This document shows positions 42,480 through 50,885 of a DNA stretch of 64,000 nt, piece by piece. The notes beneath the pieces were generated by a model, which saw only the letters and a list, made by a program, of their open reading frames with translations, did no database searches and was not told the DNA's origin. The translations under genes and the position numbers were made by a program. The stretch's first letter is position 1, and every line of letters begins with the position of its first letter. Source of the stretch: Paraburkholderia kururiensis (GTDB lineage: Bacteria; Pseudomonadota; Gammaproteobacteria; Burkholderiales; Burkholderiaceae); contig NZ_CP139965.1 in NCBI RefSeq assembly GCF_034424375.1, positions 496,001-560,000 on the forward strand. Direction: 5' to 3'.

Positions 42480-44891
42480 ATGAGCATTCCGATTCATTTG
42501 CGCCGCAGGCGTCTGCGCGCGCGGCGCACCGGTCTTGGTGTGTTGGGCGCATGCATCACGGGTGCGCTGAGCGGGGTTTCGGGCGTGGCGTGGGCACAGG
42601 CGGCGGCGCCTGCGGCTGCGACGGCTGCTTCGCAACCTGCGGCGGCCGCCGAAGCGCCCAACGCTGCGGGCGACGGTGCAAACAACAGCGCGAACAACAG
42701 CGCCGCAAGCACCGCTCTTCCCGAAACCACGCTCGCACCGGTCGTCGTGGTGGGCACCACGCCGTTGCTCGGCATCGGCACGCCGCTCGCCCAGGTGCCC
42801 GCCAACGTGCAGACGGTGCACGCCAAGGACATCGACGAACAGCATCGCAACACGCTCATCGACTACTTTGCGAAGAACCTGCCGAGCGTCGATATCTCCG
42901 ACGCCCAGGGCGACCCCTGGCAGATGAACGTGAACTACCGCGGCTTCACGGCGTCGCCGCTGCTGGGCACGCCGCAAGGGCTCTCGGTATTCGTGGACGG
43001 CGTGCGCGTGAACGAGCCCTTCGGCGACATCGTGAACTGGGACCTCATTCCGTCGCAGGCCATCGACACCATCCAGCTCATTCCCGGCTCCAATCCCACC
43101 TACGGGCTCAATACACTGGGCGGCGCCATTGCCATTACGACGAAGAACGGCAGGACGAGCCCCGGCGGCGAGGCCGAGGTGCAGGTGGGCTCGTGGGGCC
43201 GCAAGACGGCGCAGATCGAGCAGGGCGGCACCATCGGCCAGAATCTGGACTACTACGTGACCGCGAGCGCCGCCAACGACAACGGCTGGGCCGCACAGAA
43301 CGCGAGCCGCGTGCGCCAGGCCTTCGGCAAGTTGCGCTACACGGACGCCGACACCACGCTCTCGTTTTCCGCGGGCGGCGCGGACAACGACCTGCACGGC
43401 AGCCAGACCATTCCGCGCTCGTTCCTGAGCAACCCCGCGCAACCGTACACGTTCCCCGACGAAAACAAGAACAGCGTGGGCTACGCCACGCTTTCGGGCG
43501 ATCACTTCTTCAACGACAACGTGGAGCTGAGCGGCAACGCGTACTTCCGCCAGTTCCGCAACAGCAATCTCAGCAGCAACAACAATACGAACTACGGCGA
43601 GCTGAACGCGGACGGCACCGTCAACACGTTGCAGGCCACCAACGTTCAGTCCGTGGTTTCGACGGGCAGCTACGGCGGCAGCCTGCAACTCACGCTGCTC
43701 GGCAAGCTCGCCGGCATGGAGAACCAGTTCGTCTCCGGCGTCTCGGCGGATCTTTCGAACTCGCATTACACGTCTTCATCGCAGGACGCCGCGTTCACGT
43801 CGACGCGTGCGACAGTCGGCATCGGCGACTTCGCGCTTCAGACCGACGCGCGAACGCATTCGGCCAACTACGGCATCTACTTCAGCGACACGCTCTCGCT
43901 CACGAAGCAATGGGCGCTGACGCTGGCGGGTCGCTACAACTGGGCGTCGGCCACCATCGGCGACGAAAGCGGCATCCAGCCGCAACTCGACGGACACCAT
44001 ACGTTCTCGCGCTTCAATCCGGCCGTGGGCATCAACTGGAACCCCACGCGCAACTTCACGGCCTACGCCACCTACAACGAAGGCATGCGTTCGCCCACGG
44101 CCATCGAACTCGCGTGTGCGGACCCGGCCGCGCCCTGCTCGCTGCCGAACGAGTTCGTGTCCGACCCGGCGCTGCAACCCGTGATCTCGAAGACCTTCGA
44201 GGTGGGCGCGCGCGGACGCATCGGCGCCAACACCACGTGGAGCGCCGCCGTCTACAGCACCACGCTCGACAACGACATCCAGTTCGTGAGCAGCAACGGC
44301 GCGTCGAGCAACCAGGGCTTCTTCCAGAACGTGGGCAGAACGCGGCGCCAGGGTCTGGAACTGGCGGGGCGCAGCGAATTCGGCCCGTTCGCCGTAACGG
44401 CGAGCTACAGCTACGTGAATGCCACTTACCGCTCCACGTGGACCGAAAACAGCGCGAGCAATTCGAGCGCGGATGCATCGGGCAACATCACCGTGAAGTC
44501 CGGCGACCATATTCCCGGCATTCCGCAAAACACCGTGAAACTGCGGCTCGATTACAAGCCGCTGCCGAAGTGGACCGTCGGCACGAACCTCACGTGGCGC
44601 GGCAGCATCTACGCACAGGGCGACGAAAACAACCAGGACGTGAACGGCAAGATTGCGGGCTACTTCCTGATCGACCTCGACACCACCTGGCAGGCCACGA
44701 AGCAACTGCAAGTGTTCGCCACCGTGACGAACCTGCTCGACAAGCGCTACGCGAGCTACGGCGTGCTGGGCGAGAACTTCTTCAACGGCCCGGGCCACAC
44801 ATTCGACGGCGCGAACCCGGTGAACGAACAATTCGTGGGACCGGGCGCGCCGCGCGGCATGTGGGTGGGGTTGCGGTACGCGTGGAAGTAG
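42480..44891 (+). CDS. TonB-dependent outer-membrane receptor
   Basis: 803 residues: signal peptide (1-41, ending AWAQA), an Ala/Asn-rich segment, a TonB box-like ETTLAPVVVVG (about 80-90), a plug domain (NVQTVHAKDIDEQHR and GLSVFVDGVRVNEPFGD) and a 22-strand-type barrel ending in aromatic-containing RYAWK. The ligand cannot be read from sequence. Neighbours (xoxF, pqq, an exported beta-propeller) make uptake of a lanthanide chelate or PQQ a reasonable guess; iron-siderophore uptake is the default alternative. GGAG before the ATG at 42480 supports the start. Confidence 0.88.
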   Translation: MSIPIHLRRRRLRARRTGLGVLGACITGALSGVSGVAWAQAAAPAAATAASQPAAAAEAPNAAGDGANNSANNSAASTALPETTLAPVVVVGTTPLLGIGTPLAQVPANVQTVHAKDIDEQHRNTLIDYFAKNLPSVDISDAQGDPWQMNVNYRGFTASPLLGTPQGLSVFVDGVRVNEPFGDIVNWDLIPSQAIDTIQLIPGSNPTYGLNTLGGAIAITTKNGRTSPGGEAEVQVGSWGRKTAQIEQGGTIGQNLDYYVTASAANDNGWAAQNASRVRQAFGKLRYTDADTTLSFSAGGADNDLHGSQTIPRSFLSNPAQPYTFPDENKNSVGYATLSGDHFFNDNVELSGNAYFRQFRNSNLSSNNNTNYGELNADGTVNTLQATNVQSVVSTGSYGGSLQLTLLGKLAGMENQFVSGVSADLSNSHYTSSSQDAAFTSTRATVGIGDFALQTDARTHSANYGIYFSDTLSLTKQWALTLAGRYNWASATIGDESGIQPQLDGHHTFSRFNPAVGINWNPTRNFTAYATYNEGMRSPTAIELACADPAAPCSLPNEFVSDPALQPVISKTFEVGARGRIGANTTWSAAVYSTTLDNDIQFVSSNGASSNQGFFQNVGRTRRQGLELAGRSEFGPFAVTASYSYVNATYRSTWTENSASNSSADASGNITVKSGDHIPGIPQNTVKLRLDYKPLPKWTVGTNLTWRGSIYAQGDENNQDVNGKIAGYFLIDLDTTWQATKQLQVFATVTNLLDKRYASYGVLGENFFNGPGHTFDGANPVNEQFVGPGAPRGMWVGLRYAWK

Positions 44892-44912
44892 GCGGTGGGC
44901 GCACGCGTGCAT

Positions 44913-44962
44913 TGCGTGCTTGACTTGCATGCATGAGTTGCATGCGTGATTTGCGTGCGTAG
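44913..44962. repeat. Four imperfect 13-bp tandem repeats
   Basis: Units at 44913-44925, 44926-44938, 44939-44951 and 44952-44962 share TGCRTGCNTGA. They lie between the TonB receptor stop and the following terminator and have no obvious function. Confidence 0.6.
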
Positions 44963-44965
44963 AAA

Positions 44966-45000
44966 ACAGGCTCACGCGCGTAATGCGCGCGTGAGCCTGT
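44966..45000. terminator. Bidirectional intrinsic terminator between two convergent genes
   Basis: Perfect 15-base arms (ACAGGCTCACGCGCG and its complement) around a 5-base TAATG loop. On the minus strand the stem runs into TTTTCT. It separates the TonB receptor gene from the convergent beta-propeller gene. Confidence 0.85.
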
Positions 45001-45014
45001 GATGCGATGCAGCT

Positions 45015-46151
45015 TCAGTCGATGGTGCCGTCGCTGCGCGGCCAGGTGACGATGCCCCAGGCGAGCGGCAGGTCGCCGATCTGCTTGATGGGCTGATAGC
45101 TCTTCGCGTCGAGCACGTAGACCGCGTCCGAGCGCCCGCAGGCCAGCAACAGCTTTGTGCCGTCCGGCGTGAAGCTGAAGTGCCAGCAGCGCTGGCCGAC
45201 CGGTACGTCTGCGACGTGCTCGAAGCTGTGGCCGTCGAACACCTGCAGCGTCTTGTCGCGCGCGGCGGCCACGAATAGCCGCTGTCCTTCGGGGCCGAAC
45301 GTGATGCCATAGGGCCCGAGCTTCGTGTCCACGGTCTTCACCACGCTGAAGTCGTGCGCGTCCAGCACCACGAATTTGCTCAGCGATTCGAGCGTGACCA
45401 CGTAATACTTGCCGTCCGGCGACACGGTAATGCCGCGCGGCCGTCCGCCCGCTGTGAGCTTCACCGTGCGAATGGGCTGACCAGTACGCGAGTGATAGAT
45501 GGACACGGTGTCGTCGCCTTCGTTGGCGACGAGCATCGCGTCGCTATCCGGCGAAAACGCGATGCCTTCCGTTTCGTGGCCGCTCGTGACGGAGCGGATC
45601 ACACGCCACGTCTTCATGTCGACGATGGCGATTTCGGCGGGCGGCTTGTTGGCGTCGTCGTCGTCCGCCCCAGGCTTGCCTGGCTTGTCGGGCTTGCCGG
45701 GTTTTCCGCCAGGCGGACCGCCATCTTCGCCCGGCTCGTAGGTCACGTACGCGTAGCCGTCGTGCACGCGCACATACTCCGGGTTCTTGCCGATCTTCAC
45801 GCGGTTCACGACGTTGCCCGTGGCCGTATCGATCACCGCGAGGTCGCGCGTGTTCTTGTTCGCCACCAGCAGGCGCGTGCCGTCTGCATTGAGGCTCAAG
45901 CCGCGCGGACCGTCCGCGCCCACCGGGAAGGTCTTCGCGAGCGTCATCTGGTTCAGGTCGATCACGCCCACGCCGGCCTTTTCAGAGGTGACGTAGGCCG
46001 TGGGCGCCGGCGCATCCGCGGCAAAGGCGTTGCCGGCCGCAAGCGCGAACGCGACGGCCAGCGTCAGCGGGCGCACGCGGCGCCTTGCGGCATGGGTGCG
46101 TTTTGCACCCGCGGGGTTCGAGCGAGGGAAGGAACAGCGTGTCTCCAGCAT
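45015..46151 (-). CDS. Exported YVTN-type beta-propeller protein (PQQ-catabolism-associated type)
   Basis: 378 residues: a long signal peptide (1-44, ending NAFAA), then YVTN/NHL-like repeats (PRGLSLNADGTRLLVANKNT, TEGIAFSPDSDAMLVANEGDD, PRGITVSPDGKYYVVTLES) forming a seven-bladed propeller. It resembles the propeller proteins found with PQQ alcohol dehydrogenases. A low-complexity insert (GGKPGKPDKPGKPGADDDDA) breaks one blade at about 170-190. AGGAGAACAAG before the ATG at 46151 fixes the start. It faces the TonB receptor gene across a shared terminator. Confidence 0.83.
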   Translation of the reverse strand: MLETRCSFPRSNPAGAKRTHAARRRVRPLTLAVAFALAAGNAFAADAPAPTAYVTSEKAGVGVIDLNQMTLAKTFPVGADGPRGLSLNADGTRLLVANKNTRDLAVIDTATGNVVNRVKIGKNPEYVRVHDGYAYVTYEPGEDGGPPGGKPGKPDKPGKPGADDDDANKPPAEIAIVDMKTWRVIRSVTSGHETEGIAFSPDSDAMLVANEGDDTVSIYHSRTGQPIRTVKLTAGGRPRGITVSPDGKYYVVTLESLSKFVVLDAHDFSVVKTVDTKLGPYGITFGPEGQRLFVAAARDKTLQVFDGHSFEHVADVPVGQRCWHFSFTPDGTKLLLACGRSDAVYVLDAKSYQPIKQIGDLPLAWGIVTWPRSDGTID

Positions 46152-46267
46152 CTTGTTCTCCTTGTCCACATCGGAAACGGCGTGCCGCAAGACAGCAGGG
46201 CCGCGCGCCGCGAAGCTCAATGATCCAAAGTAGCCCATCGGCACGCGGTTTGGCAATAAAGGCGAAA

Positions 46268-46300
46268 CGGGAGAACTTCCCGAAATAAGCCCCGGCTTAT
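46268..46300. promoter_or_regulatory. Two adjacent palindromes, CGGGA-N5-TCCCG and ATAAGCC-N2-GGCTTAT
   Basis: The first spans 46268-46282, the second 46285-46300; both are perfect in their arms. They are 117-149 bases before the beta-propeller gene and could be operators for it, or for cbbY on the other side. Confidence 0.4.
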
Positions 46301-46365
46301 CGGCAACGAAAGAATGTCTGAATTCACACGGCCGCGTGCGTTCGCTATTGTCGGGTCATGTGTCG

Positions 46366-46425
46366 GCGCCTGCTTTCAGGCCTGCGTCCAGGTCTGCTTC
46401 CAGGCCTGCTTTGCGGCCTGCACCG
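46366..46425. repeat. Five 12-bp tandem repeats upstream of cbbY
   Basis: Five consecutive units of consensus AGGCCTGCTTCC, diverged by one to four bases each. They precede the cbbY start by 60 bases and look like a small minisatellite that could vary in copy number. Confidence 0.7.
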
Positions 46426-46485
46426 ACGCACACACCGCACGACCCGCCGCCTCGGCTCTCAGCGGGACCATCACAGGACCAGCCC

Positions 46486-47322
46486 ATGCAAGCGCTCATT
46501 TTCGACGTTGACGGCACGCTCGCCGATACCGAAGCCGCTCATCGCCAGGCCTTCAACGCGGCCTTCGCCGAGGCGGGACTGGACTGGCACTGGGACGAGC
46601 CGCTCTATACGCGGCTGCTTTCCGTGGCGGGCGGCAAGGAACGGCTGCTTCATTACTGGCGCATGGCCGACCCCGAAGAGGCCGCGGGCTCGCGCGTGAG
46701 CGAGGTGATCGACGCCGTGCACGCCATCAAGACGCGCCACTATGCGGCGCTGCTGCGCGAAGGCGGCCTGCCGCTGCGCCCGGGCATCGCGCGGCTGATC
46801 GGCGAGGCCAACGACGCCGGCCTGCCCGTGGCCATCGCCACCACGACGACGCCGGCCAACCTCGATGCGTTGCTCAGCACGCCCTTCGGCGCCGACTGGC
46901 GCCACCGCTTCGCGGCCGTCTGCGACGGCCACACCACGCCCGTGAAAAAGCCCGCGCCCGACGTCTACTTCGACGTGCTGCAACGCCTCGGCTTGAGCGG
47001 CAACGACTGCATCGCCTTCGAAGACTCGGCCAACGGCCTGCGTGCCGCGCGCGCCGCACGCATCCCCACCATCGTGACGCCCACGGCTTACACCGCTCAT
47101 CACGATTTCGACGACGCGTTACGCGTGCTGCCGCATCTGGGCGACGCGGACGAGCCGCTCGCGCTGCACGCCACGCACGAGCCGTGCACGCTCGTCGATC
47201 TGGCCACGCTGCGCCGCTGGCACGGCAATACCTTGTTCCCCGGCGCCGCGGTCAAGCCTGCGAGCTTTGCGACGCCCGGCGGCCTGCCCGTCGGCACCCT
47301 CCATCCGACGGTGCGCCGATGA
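46486..47322 (+). CDS. cbbY: HAD phosphatase CbbY (xylulose-1,5-bisphosphate phosphatase type)
   Basis: 278 residues. HAD motifs: IFDVDGTLADTE (nucleophile and acid Asp), TTTTPAN (motif II), KKPAPDVY (motif III lysine) and FEDSANGL (motif IV). CbbY removes xylulose-1,5-bisphosphate, a misfire product that inhibits RuBisCO. A C-terminal tail of about 30 residues is not conserved. The frame is open further upstream through the tandem repeats, but the domain begins exactly at this ATG. It overlaps the next gene by ATGA. Confidence 0.9.
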   Translation: MQALIFDVDGTLADTEAAHRQAFNAAFAEAGLDWHWDEPLYTRLLSVAGGKERLLHYWRMADPEEAAGSRVSEVIDAVHAIKTRHYAALLREGGLPLRPGIARLIGEANDAGLPVAIATTTTPANLDALLSTPFGADWRHRFAAVCDGHTTPVKKPAPDVYFDVLQRLGLSGNDCIAFEDSANGLRAARAARIPTIVTPTAYTAHHDFDDALRVLPHLGDADEPLALHATHEPCTLVDLATLRRWHGNTLFPGAAVKPASFATPGGLPVGTLHPTVRR

Positions 47323-48005
47323 GCCGCCCGACACGTGCGGTGCTCGTCGATCTGGACGGCACGATGGTGGACACCGCGGCGGACATCGCCGCGGCCGTCA
47401 ATTTCATGCTGGCCGAATTCGGCGCCGAGCCGCTGACGCTGGACACCGTACGCGGTCTGATAGGCCGGGGCGTGCCGGCGCTCGTGCGGCGTTCGCTCGA
47501 AGCCGCGCACCTGGACCGGCGTTTGAGCGCAGGGCGCGCCGAGCCCGTGTTTCACCACTACTACGCGCAGGTGAACGGGCGCCTCGGCACCGTGTATGGC
47601 GGCGTGACGGAAGGGCTCGACGCGCTGAAGCGCGAAGGGTACGCGCTTGCCTGCGTCACCAACAAGCCGCGGTCGCTCGCGGCGCCGTTGCTTGCGCTGA
47701 CAGGACTCGCCCGTCAACTCGATGCGCTCGTGGCCGGCGACTCGATTCCCCACATGAAGCCCGCGCCCGAGCCGCTCTGGCATGCGGCGGAACTGCTGGG
47801 CGCGGATGCGGCGAACACCGTGCTGGTCGGCGACTCGCCCGTCGACGTGGCCGCCGCGCAGGCCGCGGGCATGCCTGTCTTCATCGTCGCCTACGGCTAT
47901 GCCGGGCCGAACGGCGCGCAGGCCTTGCCCTGCGACGGACTCATCGATTCGTTCGAGAGGTTGCCCGCGCTGCTGGCGCGGGCGAGGGTGGTGTCGGAGC
48001 AGTAA
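47319..48005 (+). CDS. cbbZ: Phosphoglycolate phosphatase
   Basis: 228-residue HAD hydrolase removing 2-phosphoglycolate made by RuBisCO oxygenation. AVLVDLDGTMVDTAADI, TNKPRSLA, KPAPEPLWHAAELLG and VGDSPVDVAAAQAAG are the four HAD motifs in the Gph/CbbZ form. Coupled to cbbY by ATGA, it forms a two-gene RuBisCO repair unit 22 kb from the cbb operon. Confidence 0.9.
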   Translation: MSRPTRAVLVDLDGTMVDTAADIAAAVNFMLAEFGAEPLTLDTVRGLIGRGVPALVRRSLEAAHLDRRLSAGRAEPVFHHYYAQVNGRLGTVYGGVTEGLDALKREGYALACVTNKPRSLAAPLLALTGLARQLDALVAGDSIPHMKPAPEPLWHAAELLGADAANTVLVGDSPVDVAAAQAAGMPVFIVAYGYAGPNGAQALPCDGLIDSFERLPALLARARVVSEQ

Positions 48006-48360
48006 GGGGGCATCGCCGTCCGCCGGCACGCCTTCGACCCCACAGGAAAACGGTCGCAACGGCCCTTCCTTCGCCTGCGTCTTCCATCTATCTGCACCGC
48101 TGGGCGTCATGGCATCACGCCGGCCCTGATCTGTTCTGCCCGTCGGTTCAAAAAAACGACCTCGGTTTCCCTTTTCGTTAAAACAATTCACCGTTCCAGG
48201 ATAGCGAACTGGAACCCTTCGTGATATTGATTTGAGCGCTTCGGGCGATGCTCTAGAATCGCCGGTTGTCATTGCATGAAAAGGGGAAAAATTTAAATCG
48301 CATTAACCGCAGCGTCATTTATCGCCACCCGACACCTCACCAACATCAAAGAGAATAGAA
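48006..48360. other. AT-richer intergenic region before the SPFH gene
   Basis: 355 bases, clearly richer in A and T from about 48150 onward than the rest of the window, which may reflect a promoter region or a junction with acquired DNA. No gene is supported. An inverted repeat lies at 48193-48215. Confidence 0.5.
48193..48215. repeat. Inverted repeat GTTCCAG-N9-CTGGAAC
   Basis: Perfect 7-base arms around nine bases, 146-168 bases before the SPFH gene. Could be an operator or the terminator stem of cbbZ, though no T-run follows. Confidence 0.4.
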
Positions 48361-49278
48361 ATGGTGCAAACTCCATCCGACGCAGTCGATCGGTTCATTC
48401 CGCGAAGCAAACTCAAATTCGTGTTGTCCGGAATCGTCGTCGCGGTGATCGCCATATGGTTATGGCCATTCCGCACGGTGCCTACAGGCTCGAGAGGCGT
48501 TGTCACGCAATTCGGCGCCATCAAGGGGATTGAAAACGAGGGGCTCGTGGTTCTCCCGCCGTGGCAGCACTTGACGCTATTCAGCGTGCGGGCCGAAGAA
48601 GCGCAAATTGAAAATGCGGACGGCAGTACCAGCGACACCCAGCCGGTCAAGGTCAGCATGACGGTTCGCTACAGCATTTCGGTGGACCGGGTGGCAGAAG
48701 TCTATGAAAAATACAGCCACGACGGCAATCTCGCCTCGTACGTGCAAACGGCCACGCAGGAAGTTTTCAAGGCCGTGACCGCGCGCTATACCGCTCCCGA
48801 CCTGATCGCCCAGCGCGCCAAGGTGTCGGCGGACATCGCGTCGGCACTCAAGGACAAGCTCGCCTTGTATGGCGCGCACGTCATCAACATCGACATGCGC
48901 AATTTCTCGTTTTCTCCCGAATACATGGCCGCGATCAATCAGAAGGTCACGCAGGAGCAGTTGCGATTGGCCGCTGAAAACAAGGTTCGCACGGTGGAAG
49001 CGGAACAGAAGCAGAACATCGCGATTGCCGAAGCGGAGGCCACCGCGTTGAGGGCCAAGGCCGATGGCGAAGCGTATGCGAACCTGACGGTGGCTAAAGC
49101 TCAGGCGGAGGCGCTGAGACTTCAGAACGAGGCGCTGGCGCAAAATCGCGATGTGCTCGAACTGCGGCGCATCGAGGTCGAAAGAGCCAAGGCCGACAAG
49201 TGGGACGGCAAATTGCCCGAGGCAATTTACGCGGGCGCGCCCATCCCGTTCCTCAACGTGCAGAACGCGAAACAGTGA
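48361..49278 (+). CDS. SPFH/prohibitin-domain membrane protein
   Basis: 305 residues: one membrane helix (about 20-36), then an SPFH domain (VPTGSRGVVTQFGAIKG, VSMTVRYSISVDRVAEVYEKY, YGAHVINIDMRNFSFSPEYM) and a C-terminal coiled coil rich in Ala, Glu and Gln (AENKVRTVEAEQKQNIAIAE). Prohibitin-like proteins form membrane microdomain scaffolds and often regulate FtsH proteases. Composition is less GC-rich than its neighbours. No partner gene is adjacent, though an FtsH paralogue is 12 kb away. Confidence 0.85.
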   Translation: MVQTPSDAVDRFIPRSKLKFVLSGIVVAVIAIWLWPFRTVPTGSRGVVTQFGAIKGIENEGLVVLPPWQHLTLFSVRAEEAQIENADGSTSDTQPVKVSMTVRYSISVDRVAEVYEKYSHDGNLASYVQTATQEVFKAVTARYTAPDLIAQRAKVSADIASALKDKLALYGAHVINIDMRNFSFSPEYMAAINQKVTQEQLRLAAENKVRTVEAEQKQNIAIAEAEATALRAKADGEAYANLTVAKAQAEALRLQNEALAQNRDVLELRRIEVERAKADKWDGKLPEAIYAGAPIPFLNVQNAKQ

Positions 49279-49413
49279 CGCGCAAAAACGGCGCGGCGGG
49301 CAACCGAGTCTGGCAACCGAATTTGGCACCGGTAAGCGCCGACGCCTGCTTGCGTTATGCCACTTCGGCCCCCTCTGCTACGTCTTCACCGCGTTGCAGA
49401 AGGGGCCGGCTCA

Positions 49414-50580
49414 CTAAAACGCGTGCCGCAACCCCATCGTCACCGCCACCTGCGTGCCGGTGGACGAAGGCGACAGCGTATTGATCATCGCCTCGCTCAG
49501 CACGGTGCCGGCCGGTGCGCCGCGCACGTGCTGATAGACGCCTTCCAGATAGACGTCGGTGCGCTTGCTGAGCGAGTAATCGGTTTGCAGCATCACCGAA
49601 TGCCATGCGGGATACGCGACGGTCGTGCCGCTGCCGTAGGCCCCATCCGTGTACGTGTAGGCGCCCGACACGCTCCATGCCGGCGTGATGGCGTACTTCG
49701 CGTTCACTTCGTAGTTGTCGAGACGCAGCGTTCCTGCGAGCGGCAGATAGCCGCCCGTTCCGAACGAGAACACGCCGGCCATGTTGTCGATCTGCGTGTG
49801 GCTCCAGACGAGGCCCACCGTTGCGGCCCCGAACGTGTAGTTGCCGCCCGCGCCCCAGATGCGCTGACGCTGCGCGACGAAGTTCGCGCTGCCGTCGCCC
49901 TGCGAAATCGCGCCGTTCGGCGTGGTGCCCGTCACGCCGCCGCCCGCGTTGTTGAATTGCAGATAGCCCGCCGCGACGTTCACGGGACCCTGTGCCCACG
50001 AAAGCGCGAAGCCGTAGGCGCGGTTGTCTGCGAATGCGCCGGCCTTGTTGCTGAACGCGTACATGCCTTCGAACGTGGCGCCGTAGAACGTGGGGCTCGT
50101 GTACTTCACCGCGTTGTTGATGACGACCGAATTGGCCGCGAGGTTGTCGTTCTCGAACGGATGCGCGGCCATGTTGCCGCCCCACGTGTTGGCCTCTGCG
50201 GAAAGCGGCCCGAGCAGGTCGTTGACCACGTCGAACTGTCGGCCGAACGTGAGCGAACCGTAGGGATCGCTTTGCAGCCCCACCCAGGCCTGCGAACCGA
50301 AGCCGTCGCCGGGGAACGCCTGCGTGCCGTTGTTCAGATTGAAGCCCTGCTCCAGCTTGAAGTTGGCATGCAGGCCGCCGCCCAGGTCTTCCGAGCCTTT
50401 CAGGCCGAACACGGTGTTCTGCGTCGAACTCGTCGCCATCTGCCAGGCGCTGTGGCCGCCCTGGTTGTTCGTGTACGTGAGGCCGGTGTCGATGAGGCCA
50501 TACAGTGTCACGCTGCTTTGTGCGTGTGCGGTTGCCGCGAAGGCGCCGGCGAGTGTCACTGTCAGCAAGGTTTTCTTCAT
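49414..50580 (-). CDS. Outer-membrane porin (OmpC-like, betaproteobacterial type)
   Basis: 388 residues: signal peptide MKKTLLTVTLAGAFAATAHA, then QSSVTLYGLIDTGLTYTNN as in Burkholderiales general porins, SRQFD-like FGRQFDVVNDLLG in loop 3, and the terminal MGLRHAF with the C-terminal Phe needed for barrel assembly. GGAG precedes the ATG at 50580. Trimeric diffusion porin for small solutes; no clear link to the C1 genes. Confidence 0.93.
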   Translation of the reverse strand: MKKTLLTVTLAGAFAATAHAQSSVTLYGLIDTGLTYTNNQGGHSAWQMATSSTQNTVFGLKGSEDLGGGLHANFKLEQGFNLNNGTQAFPGDGFGSQAWVGLQSDPYGSLTFGRQFDVVNDLLGPLSAEANTWGGNMAAHPFENDNLAANSVVINNAVKYTSPTFYGATFEGMYAFSNKAGAFADNRAYGFALSWAQGPVNVAAGYLQFNNAGGGVTGTTPNGAISQGDGSANFVAQRQRIWGAGGNYTFGAATVGLVWSHTQIDNMAGVFSFGTGGYLPLAGTLRLDNYEVNAKYAITPAWSVSGAYTYTDGAYGSGTTVAYPAWHSVMLQTDYSLSKRTDVYLEGVYQHVRGAPAGTVLSEAMINTLSPSSTGTQVAVTMGLRHAF

Positions 50581-50885
50581 GCTTTCAAGCTCCGTTTTGA
50601 TTCTGGCCGATTCTGGCGGACTGCCATGGATAGCATCGGCCATGCCGCAAAAAAGGGCATGCCGTTGCACCAGTTCGAAACTGCATGTGATGCATTGGTG
50701 AAGCAGCGGCTGCGATAACACGCCGCGTGTCGTCGCGAGCCGATGAACACGCGGCATCGGAACGCAAGGTTCGCACCAGCTTTGCGAACCGCGAGAGTTG
50801 TTCGAGATGAAGAGAGAGAGGGCTTGCGTGGCTTACGAAACGCAACGTAGCTGTCGTTTCGCTTCCTGCTGCCGCTTGCGTGAAT
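50581..50885. other. Intergenic region between the porin and hypE
   Basis: 305 bases, no gene. It contains CATGCC-N9-GGCATG (50641-50661), 60-80 bases before the porin start, and a longer inverted repeat at 50768-50790. Confidence 0.5.
50768..50790. repeat. Inverted repeat GGTTCGCA-N7-TGCGAACC downstream of hypE
   Basis: Perfect 8-base arms, about 100 bases after the end of the hydrogenase operon. A weak terminator or an operator for the porin gene; no T-run on either side. Confidence 0.4.

Larger units (their letters stand above)
46152..46485. other. Divergent intergenic region between the beta-propeller gene and cbbY
   Basis: 334 bases. It holds two adjacent dyads (46268-46300) and five 12-bp tandem repeats (46366-46425); nothing else is evident. 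Confidence 0.5.
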
